Shown: positions 1 through 7,315 of the stretch, in pieces
Layout: each line of letters begins with the position of its first letter
How positions within the stretch are numbered: position 1 is the stretch's first letter
Assembly: GCA_021788105.1 (NCBI GenBank)
Contig: JAJYKZ010000009.1
Location: 1 to 39,287 of the forward strand
DNA from: a bacterium
GTDB lineage: Bacteria; Patescibacteriota; Minisyncoccia; Moranbacterales; UBA2206
Direction: 5' to 3'
DNA: 39,287 nucleotides
Translations under genes and position numbers: made by a program
Notes under the pieces: generated by a model
The model's input: only the letters and a program-made list of their open reading frames with translations
The model's database searches: none
What the model was told of the DNA's origin: nothing

Positions 1-44
1 AGGACATGTTGCAGGCCCAGCAGCTTTTTGATATCTTTTTGCAT
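1..44 (-). CDS. 5' end of a probable transposase gene (partial)
   Basis: An ATG at 44-42 on the minus strand opens a frame reading MQKDIKKLLGLQHV before the window ends. An in-frame TAA lies 15 bases upstream, so this ATG is the likely start. Only 14 residues are visible, too few to identify the protein; the transposase call rests on the ISL3-like end just outside it. No Shine-Dalgarno sequence is visible. Confidence 0.35.
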   Translation of the reverse strand, partial: MQKDIKKLLGLQHV

Positions 45-125
45 AGAGGTGGTGGGGATTTAATGTTTAGTCGCTTAAATCCTACCACTTCTTTAGTTAT
101 CCACCACACTGTTTAGTATAGAGCC
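1..125 (-). mobile_element. end of an ISL3-like insertion sequence, cut by the window edge
   Basis: Read on the minus strand, the sequence starting at 125 is GGCTCTATACTAAACAGTG, which resembles the terminal repeats I remember for ISL3-family elements (GGCTCTTTGTCAAATAGTGT type). About 80 bases further in, an open reading frame starts in the same direction and runs off the window, which is the usual ISL3 layout. The other end and any target duplication are outside or not identified; bases 126-133 would be the flanking duplication if the boundary is right. The family assignment is from memory of the ends, not from an alignment. Confidence 0.45.
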
Positions 126-133
126 ACTAATAT

Positions 134-162
134 TTGACAAAAGCCGATTTTAGGAGTACAAT
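134..162 (+). promoter_or_regulatory. sigma70-type promoter TTGACA-17-TACAAT
   Basis: TTGACA at 134-139 and TACAAT at 157-162 are separated by 17 bases, close to consensus. The expected start of transcription is near 169, only about 12 bases before the terminator hairpin at 181. It lies just outside the insertion-sequence end, so it may be the original promoter of this locus or an outward-reading one. Confidence 0.55.
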
Positions 163-180
163 GGCAATATGAAGTAAAAT

Positions 181-206
181 AACGGGTGATTTTTCCCCGT
201 TTTTTA
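181..206 (+). terminator. intrinsic terminator just after a promoter
   Basis: AACGGG at 181-186 pairs with CCCGTT at 196-201 and the right arm runs into a T-tract (200-206). It sits about 12 bases after the expected start of the promoter at 134-162, so that promoter would make either a transcript under 40 nt or a conditionally read-through leader. Confidence 0.55.
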
Positions 207-250
207 TTTTATTCCGATGTAGAAAAACAAAAAAATAAAAAAAACCAAAA

Positions 251-360
251 AGCCGAAAGGCTAAAACAATAAAAGCTTGGAAATCCTCGCTTTGAACGCA
301 GCTCTAGGGCTGTGGATCATCAGAAATTCAATCCCGTTTCGATCGGGGTTGTCTTTTTTT
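251..360 (+). ncRNA. possible structured RNA upstream of murA
   Basis: Four hairpins follow one another: AGCC-GAAA-GGCT (251-262, a GNRA tetraloop); AAAGC/GCTTT (272-276 with 289-293) with an inner GGA/TCC; CGCAGC/GCTGTG (297-302 with 309-314); and a terminator stem at 329-351 followed by T residues. No coding frame fits. I see no clear promoter directly before it; the promoter at 134-162 could supply it only by reading through the terminator at 181-206. I do not recognise a known RNA family, so this stays a candidate. Confidence 0.3.
329..360 (+). terminator. intrinsic terminator before murA
   Basis: CAATCCCG at 329-336 pairs with CGGGGTTG at 344-351 (7-nt loop), followed by a run of seven T at 354-360. 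It separates any upstream transcript from the murA promoter that begins at 379. Confidence 0.65.
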
Positions 361-378
361 GGCTAAGCTTTTCGAGGC

Positions 379-407
379 TTGAAAAAAAAGCCTGTCTGAA
401 ATATACT
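379..407 (+). promoter_or_regulatory. murA operon promoter TTGAAA-17-TATACT
   Basis: TTGAAA (379-384) and TATACT (402-407) have a 17-base spacer. Transcription should start near 414, giving a leader of about 60 nt before the murA start at 475. The first bases of the leader can fold (GTCCG 421-425 with CGGGC 436-440). Confidence 0.5.
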
Positions 408-438
408 AATAATACTTGGCGTCCGGCTCTTGGGGCGG

Positions 439-458
439 GCGGATAACTGCGGATAACT
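439..458 (+). repeat. tandem 10-mer GCGGATAACT in the murA leader
   Basis: GCGGATAACT occurs twice head to tail (439-448, 449-458). The complement contains TTATCCGC, one base from the TTATCCAC core of a DnaA box. It lies inside the predicted 5' leader of murA, so it could be a protein site acting on transcription or simply a short duplication. Confidence 0.5.
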
Positions 459-474
459 ATTTTAATGAAGAAAA

Positions 475-1737
475 ATGGAACGATTTGAAATTGAAGGAGG
501 AAAAAAATTAGCAGGTGAAATTGATGTGCGGGGGTCAAAAAATGCGACCACTCCTATTTTGGCGGCCACCCTTCTGACGAGAGAAGAATGTATCATCTCC
601 AATATTCCTCTCATTGAGGATGTTTTTCGGATGGTTGAAATTTTGGAAAGCATGGGCGCGGAAATCAAATGGCTGGAAAAAAGAAAGATAAGCGTAAGAG
701 CGGAAAATGTTGATCCGGAAAAAATGGATTTTGAAAAAGTTAAGCAGTTGCGTTCTTCGATTTTGCTTCTGGGCTCGTTGAGCGCGCGGTTTGATGGATT
801 TAAATTATATCATCCGGGCGGCTGCGTGATTGGCGCCCGGCCGGTCGGCACTCATTTCGACGCATTCGAAAAGATGGGCGTGGAAATTGAGCAGACCGGA
901 AAATATTATTCGGTAAATGCGAGCGGAAGAAAATCTGCGAAGGTTGTTCTGCGGGAATTTTCCGTAACGGCCACTGAAAATGCAATGATGCTGGCGGCCG
1001 GTTTGCCGGGAAAGACAATCATCAAAATTGCGGCCGCTGAACCGCACGTGGAAGATTTGGGAAAATTTTTGATTTCGATGGGGGCAAAAATTTCAGGATT
1101 GGGAACGCACACGCTGGAAATTATTGGATCGAGAAATTTGTGCGGCGCGGAACATGTGATTATTCCTGACGCTAATGAAGCGGCCACTTTTTTAATTATG
1201 GGCGTTGCGACTGGCAGCCCGATCATTGTGAAAAATGCGCGGGAAGAACATCTTGATCTGATTTTGGAAAAATTGAGAGAATTTGGAGCAGATTTTAAAA
1301 TCAATGGCGATTCGATCAAAGTGGTGCCTGCGGAAAAATTGAAGGCCATTTCAAAATTAGATGCAAGAATTTATCCCGGTGTTCCGACCGATGTCCAGGC
1401 GCCGTTCGGAGTTTTGGCGACGCAAGCGGAAGGCGAAACGCTCATTTTCGATACAATCTTTGAAGGCCGGTTTAATTATTTGAGCGAGTTGGAAAAAATG
1501 GGAGCCAAAGTGAAACAATTGAATCCGCACCAGGCGGAAATTTCCGGCCCGGTTAATCTTCAAGGAAAAGAAATTCGCAGTTATGATTTGCGTGCCGGAG
1601 CGTCATTAATAATCGCGGCGCTGGTGGCGGAAGAAAAAACGATCATTGATGATATTTATCAAGTCGATCGCGGCTATGAAAAGATTGAAGAACGTTTGCA
1701 AAAATTAGGAGCGACGATAAAAAGAATACAAAATTAA
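475..1737 (+). CDS. murA: UDP-N-acetylglucosamine 1-carboxyvinyltransferase MurA
   Basis: Transfers the enolpyruvyl group of phosphoenolpyruvate to UDP-GlcNAc in the cytoplasm, the first committed step of peptidoglycan synthesis. The 420-aa length fits the family. The N-terminal GSKNATTPILAATLL carries the Lys-Asn pair that contacts UDP-GlcNAc. The active-site loop PGGCVIGARPVG keeps the Cys that is the fosfomycin target, so the enzyme should be fosfomycin-sensitive in principle (some relatives have Asp there). DVQAPFGVLATQAEG and the C-terminal RGYEKIEERLQKLGA are also typical. The ATG at 475 has only a weak purine stretch before it. It heads a run with a Nudix gene, mreB and glycosyltransferases, from a promoter at 379-407. 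Confidence 0.96.
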   Translation: MERFEIEGGKKLAGEIDVRGSKNATTPILAATLLTREECIISNIPLIEDVFRMVEILESMGAEIKWLEKRKISVRAENVDPEKMDFEKVKQLRSSILLLGSLSARFDGFKLYHPGGCVIGARPVGTHFDAFEKMGVEIEQTGKYYSVNASGRKSAKVVLREFSVTATENAMMLAAGLPGKTIIKIAAAEPHVEDLGKFLISMGAKISGLGTHTLEIIGSRNLCGAEHVIIPDANEAATFLIMGVATGSPIIVKNAREEHLDLILEKLREFGADFKINGDSIKVVPAEKLKAISKLDARIYPGVPTDVQAPFGVLATQAEGETLIFDTIFEGRFNYLSELEKMGAKVKQLNPHQAEISGPVNLQGKEIRSYDLRAGASLIIAALVAEEKTIIDDIYQVDRGYEKIEERLQKLGATIKRIQN

Positions 1738-1747
1738 ATTTAAAAAT

Positions 1748-2191
1748 ATGAAAGAATTAAAACCGGGCAAGGATTATATCGGCGTAGGTTGTGGAGTTTT
1801 GATCTTAAACAAAAATAAAGAAACTCTTTTGCTAAAGAGAGGGAAAAATTCTAAAAATGAAGTTGGTTATTGGAATAAGCCGGGCGGAGCATTGGATTAT
1901 GGAGAAAAAGTAATTGATGCATTGAAAAGAGAAGCGCGTGAAGAAATTGGAGTCGAGATTGATATTTGGGGATATCTTCCGCATGCCGATAGCATAATGA
2001 AAAAAGACGGCCAACATTGGGTAGGGTTTAATTATTTAGCCAATATTAAATCGGGAACAGCCAGAATTATGGAACCACATAAATTTGATGATATGCAATG
2101 GTTTGGCTTGGATAAATTGCCAAAAAAGTTATCTCCAATGACAAGAGAAGCAATTAAAAATTATTTAGCGGGTAAGTTTATAAAATTATAA
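1748..2191 (+). CDS. Nudix hydrolase
   Basis: A 147-aa single-domain Nudix protein. The full box is visible at about residues 46-68: GGALDYGEKVIDALKREARE followed by EIGV, matching Gx5Ex7REUxEExGU with all metal-binding glutamates. Such enzymes cleave nucleoside diphosphates linked to another group; the substrate cannot be read from the sequence. The sequence GYWNKPGGALDYGE is like MutT/NUDT-type housecleaning or nucleotide-sugar hydrolases. It lies 10 bases after murA and 5 bases before mreB, so it is very likely co-transcribed with them. Confidence 0.9.
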   Translation: MKELKPGKDYIGVGCGVLILNKNKETLLLKRGKNSKNEVGYWNKPGGALDYGEKVIDALKREAREEIGVEIDIWGYLPHADSIMKKDGQHWVGFNYLANIKSGTARIMEPHKFDDMQWFGLDKLPKKLSPMTREAIKNYLAGKFIKL

Positions 2192-2196
2192 AAAAT

Positions 2197-3204
2197 ATGT
2201 TTGTCAGAAAAATCGGAATAGATTTGGGAACAGCCAATACTTTGGTTTTTGTTCCGGGAAAGGGAGTTGTGTCTAATGAACCAAGCGTTGTGGCTATTTC
2301 TATTTTGGAAAATAAAGTTTTGGCGGTCGGCAATGAAGCTAAAGAAATGCTGGGTAGAACCCCCGATTCAATCGTCGCCAGCCGGCCGATGAAAGACGGA
2401 GTGATTGCCGATTACAAAATAACGGAAGCGATGCTCCGCTATTTTATCAACAAGGTCGGCGGAAAATTCCGATTGGTTCGTCCGGAAATAATGATTTCCA
2501 TTCCGGGCGGAGTGACTTCGACCGAAAAAAGAGCGGTTATTGATGCGGCGGTGCGGGCCGGGGCAAAAGCGGCCTATGTTGTCAAAGAAACGGTTCTGGC
2601 TTCGCTGGGAGCCGGCATTCCGATCAATTCTCCGGCTGGCAATATGATTATTGACATTGGCGGCGGAACTTCCGATGTGGCAATAATTTCCTTGGGCGGC
2701 GTCGTGGCTTCTCATAGCGCCCGGGTTGGCGGAAATAAATTTGACAAAGCCATTGCGGATTATATCAAAAGAAAATACAGTCTGGCGATCGGCGACCGGA
2801 CGGCGGAAGAAATAAAAATCCAGATCGGATCGGCCATCGCGCAGGTCAAGGAAGATCATATGGAAGTGCGCGGCCGCGATCTGACCGGCGGATTGCCCAA
2901 GACGATTCGGATTTCTTCCAATGAGGTGACAGAAGCGTTGCAGGATGAGTTGCGCGAAGTGATCAACGCGATTAAAAAAGTTCTTCAGGAAACTCCGCCG
3001 GAACTGGCAGCCGACGTGATGGATAAAGGAATGGTCTTGTCGGGCGGCGGAGCGATGCTGCGAAATTTGGACCAGCTGATCACCAAGACGATTGAAGTGC
3101 CCTGTTATGTGGCCGAGGATTCGCTGCTTTGCGTCATCAAGGGGCTGGGCATCGCTTTGGAAAATCTGGATTTGTATAAAAGAACGATAACGCTTTCAAA
3201 ATAA
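2197..3204 (+). CDS. mreB: rod-shape-determining protein MreB
   Basis: Bacterial actin that polymerises under the membrane and guides lateral wall synthesis. The 335-aa length fits. The actin-fold phosphate loops are visible: IGIDLGTANTLVF at the N-terminus (phosphate 1), MIIDIGGGTSDVAIISLGG near the middle (phosphate 2), and the adenosine loop MVLSGGGAMLRNLDQLI near residue 275. Hsp70/FtsA relatives are excluded by length and by the closeness to MreB. No mreC/mreD follows; instead two glycosyltransferases do. Placement after murA suggests a combined wall-synthesis and shape operon. Confidence 0.96.
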   Translation: MFVRKIGIDLGTANTLVFVPGKGVVSNEPSVVAISILENKVLAVGNEAKEMLGRTPDSIVASRPMKDGVIADYKITEAMLRYFINKVGGKFRLVRPEIMISIPGGVTSTEKRAVIDAAVRAGAKAAYVVKETVLASLGAGIPINSPAGNMIIDIGGGTSDVAIISLGGVVASHSARVGGNKFDKAIADYIKRKYSLAIGDRTAEEIKIQIGSAIAQVKEDHMEVRGRDLTGGLPKTIRISSNEVTEALQDELREVINAIKKVLQETPPELAADVMDKGMVLSGGGAMLRNLDQLITKTIEVPCYVAEDSLLCVIKGLGIALENLDLYKRTITLSK

Positions 3205-3205
3205 A

Positions 3206-4330
3206 ATGAAAATCGGCATCGATGCTTCCCGAGCTTTCATCAGGCGACGGACGGGAATTGAAGAATATTCTTATCAAATAATAAAACACCTGAGAGACAA
3301 ACTGGACGGTCATCAGGTGATTTTGTATGTCAGAAAAAATCAAAAAATTGATTTTGATTTGCCGAAAAACTGGAAAGTTAAGGTTGTAAAATGGCCGAGG
3401 TTGTGGACGCAATTCGGATTGTCCTTGGAAATGTTTTTGTATCCGGTAAATATTTTATTGATTCCGGCGCACACGGTTCCAATTATCCATCCGAGAAATA
3501 CAATAGTCGCAATTCATGGCTTGGAGTATGAAATTGTTCCGCAGGCATATTCTTTCTGGGAAAGAATTTATATGCGCTTCTCGATAAAAAATTCCTGCCG
3601 CTGGGCGAAAAAAATTATTGCGGTGTCGAAAAATACAAAAGAAGATTTGATGAATTTGTACAAAGTGCCGGGAGAAAAAATCAGCGTGATTTATGAAGGC
3701 TACGAAGAAAATTACAAATTACAAATTACAAATTACAAAAAAAATTCAAATGACCCGATTCCAAAGCCGTACCTGCTGTTTATCGGAAGATTGGAAGAGC
3801 GAAAAAATATTCTCGGAATGGCAAGAGCTTTTGAAATTTTAAAAGAAAAATATAAAATTCCGCACAAGTTGGTTTTGGCGGGAAGGCCGGGATACGGTTA
3901 CGAAAAAATCAGAGCGGAAATTGCAAGTTCGCAAAATAAAGACGAGATAATTTTTCCGGGGTTTGTAAAAGACGAGGAAAAATTTTCACTGATCCAGAAA
4001 TCCGATGTATTTTTGTTTCCGACGTTCTATGAAGGTTTTGGCATCCCGGTTTTGGAAGCGCAGAGTGCGGGTGTGCCGGTCGTGACATCGAACGTTTCTT
4101 CGTTGCCGGAAGTGGCGAACGGTCCCGTAAAATCCGGAGCGGACCACGGGACAAGCAGCGCCGTGTTGGTTGATCCCAATGAGCCGGAATTTATAGCGGA
4201 AAGGACTTATGCGCTCATTAGCGACAAAGAGCTGAGGAATGATATAATAAAGAAAGGCTATGAAAATGTGAAGCGTTTCAGTTGGGAAAAATGCGCGAAG
4301 GAGATCGCGGAAATTCTAAATGAAAAATAA
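3206..4330 (+). CDS. GT4-family glycosyltransferase
   Basis: A 374-aa GT-B-fold glycosyltransferase. The N-terminal MKIGIDASRAFIRRRTGIEE is the acceptor-side Rossmann half with the GIEEY loop. The C-terminal half has LFIGRLEERKNILGMARAF and the sugar-nucleotide motif PTFYEGFGIPVLEAQSAG, giving the E-x7-E pair typical of GT4. The sugar and acceptor are unknown; exopolysaccharide or surface-glycan assembly is likely from the neighbours. It starts one base after mreB stops and ends directly before a second GT4 gene. Oddity: four tandem copies of ATTACAA (3711-3738) are translated in a loop between the two halves without breaking the frame. Confidence 0.9.
   Translation: MKIGIDASRAFIRRRTGIEEYSYQIIKHLRDKLDGHQVILYVRKNQKIDFDLPKNWKVKVVKWPRLWTQFGLSLEMFLYPVNILLIPAHTVPIIHPRNTIVAIHGLEYEIVPQAYSFWERIYMRFSIKNSCRWAKKIIAVSKNTKEDLMNLYKVPGEKISVIYEGYEENYKLQITNYKKNSNDPIPKPYLLFIGRLEERKNILGMARAFEILKEKYKIPHKLVLAGRPGYGYEKIRAEIASSQNKDEIIFPGFVKDEEKFSLIQKSDVFLFPTFYEGFGIPVLEAQSAGVPVVTSNVSSLPEVANGPVKSGADHGTSSAVLVDPNEPEFIAERTYALISDKELRNDIIKKGYENVKRFSWEKCAKEIAEILNEK
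3711..3738 (+). repeat. heptamer tandem repeat (ATTACAA)x4 inside a gene
   Basis: Four exact copies of ATTACAA head to tail within the first GT4 gene, encoding part of a loop (NYKLQITNYKK). Other arrays of different sequence but the same 7-nt period occur at 4740, 10757, 32434, 32805, 38708 and 38740. Confidence 0.85.
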
Positions 4331-5479
4331 ATGAAAAATTTGTCAAATTTAAAAATAGCCCTGGTTCACGACTTTCTAATTCAATACGGCGGAGCGGAAA
4401 GGGTTTTGGAGGCGCTTTGCGAAATGTTTCCGAATGCACCAATTTATACTTTGCTTCATGATTCGGAAAAGATGCGAGGGAAATTTTCTGAAAAAGAAAT
4501 CCATGCTTCTTTTTTGCAAAAGTTTCCGAAATTTTTAAGGAAGCGCTACAAATATCTGTTGCCGCTGATGCCGACCGCGCCGGAAACTTTCGATCTGCGT
4601 AATTTCGATCTGGTCATTTCTTCGAGCGGAGCTTGGAGCAAAGGAATCGTGACGCGGCTCAATACGGTTCATATTTCTTATCTTCACAGTCCAATGCGTT
4701 TCGTCTGGGACACCAACGAAGAATATCTGAAACAATCCCAAATTTCAAATTTCAAATTTCAAAGATTTTTTACGCGGATACTTCTTAATTATGTTCGCGT
4801 GTGGGACAAGGTGGCGGCCGACCGTCCGGACCATCTGATTGCCAATTCGAAATACACGCAGGAGAGAATTAAGAAATATTATGGAAAGGAAAGTTTCGTT
4901 ATATATCCGCCTGTTGGGATTAATCAGGAGCTAAGCTCCTTAAATTTAAGGAGCTTAGCTCCTGGAGAGAAATATTTTCTAATCGTTTCGCGTCTTTCTC
5001 CTTACAAAAAAATCGATGCAGTGGTCGAGGCTTTCAACAAGCTGGAATTGCCGCTGATTATTGTCGGCGAAGGGCAACAAGAAAAATATTTGCGGTCGAT
5101 CGCGAAAAATAATATTAAAATTTTAGGCTGGCAGCCGGACGAAAAGATAAGAGAGTATTATGCCGGCGCTCGCGCTTTCATTTTTGCCGGTGTGGACGAT
5201 TTCGGGATGGCTCCGGCGGAGGCGATGTCATATGGCATTCCGGTTGTCGCCATTCGGAAAGGCGGTGCCAAGGAAATTGTTGAAGAAGGAAAGACTGGAG
5301 AATTTTTCAATGCCGCAACGCCGGAAGTAATTGCCGACGGAGTGCGGCGATTCGCGGAGAATGAGAAAAAATATGATAGAAAGCATATAATGGAGAGCGC
5401 GGTGAAATTCAGCAAAGAGGGATTTAAGAATGAGTTGGGAAAATTTATATCAAAAACAATCAATTGTAAATTTACGTGA
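4331..5479 (+). CDS. GT4-family glycosyltransferase, mannosyltransferase-like
   Basis: A 382-aa GT-B enzyme. KIALVHDFLIQYGGAERVLE at the N-terminus is the glycine loop common in mannosyl- and related transferases. The C-terminal half has FLIVSRLSPYKKIDAVVEAF and FAGVDDFGMAPAEAMSYG, where the first acidic residue of the usual E-x7-E is Asp. It follows the first GT4 gene directly and overlaps the next gene by 4 bases (GTGA). Two insert-like stretches lie in it: an (AAATTTC)x3 array at 4740 and a 40-bp perfect palindrome at 4925-4964 that is translated as QELSSLNLRSLAPG between the IYPPV and YFLIVSR motifs. Confidence 0.9.
   Translation: MKNLSNLKIALVHDFLIQYGGAERVLEALCEMFPNAPIYTLLHDSEKMRGKFSEKEIHASFLQKFPKFLRKRYKYLLPLMPTAPETFDLRNFDLVISSSGAWSKGIVTRLNTVHISYLHSPMRFVWDTNEEYLKQSQISNFKFQRFFTRILLNYVRVWDKVAADRPDHLIANSKYTQERIKKYYGKESFVIYPPVGINQELSSLNLRSLAPGEKYFLIVSRLSPYKKIDAVVEAFNKLELPLIIVGEGQQEKYLRSIAKNNIKILGWQPDEKIREYYAGARAFIFAGVDDFGMAPAEAMSYGIPVVAIRKGGAKEIVEEGKTGEFFNAATPEVIADGVRRFAENEKKYDRKHIMESAVKFSKEGFKNELGKFISKTINCKFT
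4740..4760 (+). repeat. heptamer tandem repeat (AAATTTC)x3 inside a gene
   Basis: Three exact copies of AAATTTC plus a trailing AAA in the second GT4 gene, translated as part of SQISNFKFQRF. Three units add 21 bases, which keeps the frame. Confidence 0.85.
4925..4964. repeat. 40-bp perfect palindrome within a coding sequence
   Basis: The 40 bases from CAGGAGC at 4925 to GCTCCTG at 4964 equal their own reverse complement. The centre is TTAAATTTAA, and each arm contains the near-palindrome GGAGCT(A/T)AGCTCC. It stays open in the gene frame. It looks like an inserted palindromic unit rather than native coding sequence. Confidence 0.9.
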
Positions 5480-6351
5480 ATATCATCGGCCATCAAAAAA
5501 TCATAAAACTTTTGAATAGGAGCATTGAAAAAGACGCGGTGAATCACTCCTATCTTTTTACCGGTCCGGAAAGCGTGGGCAAGTTCGCGCTGGCGTTTGA
5601 TTTTGCCCAAAAACTTTCCGGAAGCAAAGAGAAAATAAATCCCGACATCGAAATTGTCGCGCCGGAAATTTCGGAAGAAAAAGGAGTTATTAAAAAAAAG
5701 GATATAAAAATCGAAAGAATCAAGGAATTGCAACATTGGGCTAGTCTTTCCGCGCAGGGCGCGAGGAAAGTGGCGATCATTGATGATGCCGACCGATTGA
5801 CGCAGGCCGCGCAAAACTCGCTTCTCAAAATTCTAGAAGAGCCGGGCGATAATGTGGTTATGATTTTGGCGGCGCAAAACGAAAAAAAGATTTTGCCGAC
5901 CATAATTTCGCGTTGCCAAAAAATCAGGTTGAATCCGCTGTCGGATGCAAAGATTGCCGAGGCGATTCCCGCGGGTATAGCCGATAAGAACGATATAATT
6001 TTTTGGTCGCTGGGAAGGCCCGGCATTGCGGTGAAAATGTTGTCTGACAAATCGGAATTGGAACTGAGAAAGGAATCGGCAAAAGAATTGGCGGATCTTT
6101 TTTCCGAAAACGCGGCAGATCGATTTTCCCTGGCTGAAAATATGAGCAAGGATGTTTCCAAGGCGGTCGAAAAGATAAAGTTTTGGATAGTTGTTCTCAG
6201 GAGTTCGCTTTACAGCGGTGTTGGAGGCGTAGAAATTTCCGATCAAAAAAAATTCAGTTTGATCGAAAAAATGTCGGAAAGTCTGGCTTTGTTGCGGGAG
6301 ACCAATACCAATGCCCGCTTGATTTTGGAAAATTTATTTTTGGAATTTTAA
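5476..6351 (+). CDS. holB: DNA polymerase III delta' subunit-like clamp-loader ATPase
   Basis: A 291-aa AAA+ protein of the clamp loader that opens the sliding clamp during replication. The start is GTG at 5476, overlapping the previous stop by 4 bases. YLFTGPESVGKFALAF (about residue 26-41) is a P-loop with GxxxxGK. KVAIIDDADRLTQAAQNSLL followed by KILEEP is the Walker B and sensor region, and IISRCQKI holds the SRC motif that supplies an arginine finger. The four zinc-ligand cysteines of DnaX and E. coli delta' are missing, so it is a zinc-less form. DnaX itself is less likely because of the lost zinc site and short length. Confidence 0.85.
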   Translation: MNIIGHQKIIKLLNRSIEKDAVNHSYLFTGPESVGKFALAFDFAQKLSGSKEKINPDIEIVAPEISEEKGVIKKKDIKIERIKELQHWASLSAQGARKVAIIDDADRLTQAAQNSLLKILEEPGDNVVMILAAQNEKKILPTIISRCQKIRLNPLSDAKIAEAIPAGIADKNDIIFWSLGRPGIAVKMLSDKSELELRKESAKELADLFSENAADRFSLAENMSKDVSKAVEKIKFWIVVLRSSLYSGVGGVEISDQKKFSLIEKMSESLALLRETNTNARLILENLFLEF

Positions 6352-6355
6352 ACAG

Positions 6356-7315
6356 ATGTTTGGAAGTGCAAATAAAAATAAAAAAAGAAAAATCGTCGTG
6401 CCTTCGGAAAATTCGCGCGTGATTTCTTCAAAAAAGACGGCGCGCCAGCGTCATCCTGATTCTTCCGTGGGAAAAACCATCGGGAAAATTCTATATGCCA
6501 TTCTGGTCGCAGTTTTTTTTGCGACGATTATCTACGCATTATTTTTTTCCCGCCTTTTGGCGGTTACCCAAATGAATGTCAGCGGGACGGACAAACTGAA
6601 TTCGAACGATCTGAAAAAATTCGTCAGTGCTGATATTTCCGGAAAATATTTGAAGCTTTTGAATAGAAACAATATGCTTTTTATCAGCGCGGACAAGATA
6701 GGCCGGGATTTGGCGGGCAGATTCGGCCAGATTGAAAGTGTCAGTGTCAAAAAAATATTTCCCAATAAAATTTTTATTTCAATCGCAGAAAGAAAATCGA
6801 TGCTTGTTCTTTGCAGCGGTGGAAATTGCTATGTCGTGGACGAGAACGGAAATACTTTTTCCAAAGTCGATCCGAATTCTCATGAAATTCAACAAAGCGG
6901 ATTGCCGGTTTTGACAGACGACAGCGGCAAGGCTATTTCGTTCGATGAAGGTGTTTTGAATCCCGATTATATGCAGTTTATTATTGATGCGAAAGATCGG
7001 CTTAAGGGTGATCTGGACGTCAGTGTCGGAGAAATCCATACGCCGCAGATTGCGTCTGGCGACATTCGGATGATGACCGCCGGCGGATGGAAGATTTATT
7101 TCGATCAGACGGTTGGTCTGCAAAAAGAAATGGATATGCTGAAAGCGGTGCTGAATAACGAAATAGACAAAAGCAAATGGTCGGATTTGGACTATGTGGA
7201 TTTGCGAATCGACGGCAAGGTGTACTACAAGTTTAAAAATGACAATTCGGATCAGCAAAGTTCACAACAAAATCAAAATTCCAATCCGCAACAAACTTCC
7301 AGCAAGAAAAATTAG
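6356..7315 (+). CDS. ftsQ: FtsQ/DivIB-like cell division protein with POTRA domain
   Basis: A 319-aa single-pass membrane protein. Residues 1-38 are a basic cytoplasmic tail (NKNKKRKIVVPSEN), about 40-66 a transmembrane helix (ILYAILVAVFFATIIYALFF), then a POTRA domain beginning VTQMNVSGTDKLNSNDLKKF and ending with IESVSVKKIFPNKIFISIAE, the FtsQ-type pattern. The C-terminus is a Gln/Ser/Asn-rich tail. FtsQ links early and late divisome parts in the extracytoplasmic space. It sits 4 bases after the delta' gene and its TAG stop overlaps the last 4 bases of the convergent minus-strand gene, leaving no room for a separate terminator. Confidence 0.85.
   Translation: MFGSANKNKKRKIVVPSENSRVISSKKTARQRHPDSSVGKTIGKILYAILVAVFFATIIYALFFSRLLAVTQMNVSGTDKLNSNDLKKFVSADISGKYLKLLNRNNMLFISADKIGRDLAGRFGQIESVSVKKIFPNKIFISIAERKSMLVLCSGGNCYVVDENGNTFSKVDPNSHEIQQSGLPVLTDDSGKAISFDEGVLNPDYMQFIIDAKDRLKGDLDVSVGEIHTPQIASGDIRMMTAGGWKIYFDQTVGLQKEMDMLKAVLNNEIDKSKWSDLDYVDLRIDGKVYYKFKNDNSDQQSSQQNQNSNPQQTSSKKN

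Noticed and set aside
97..105. TTATCCACC as a further DnaA-like box
   Set aside because: It is one base off and lies inside the likely insertion-sequence end, so it is counted with that element.
329..351. tRNA T-arm or tmRNA end (CCCG-TTTCGAT-CGGG)
   Set aside because: The loop is out of register for a T-loop, there is no acceptor or anticodon arm, and the stem runs into T residues as in a terminator.
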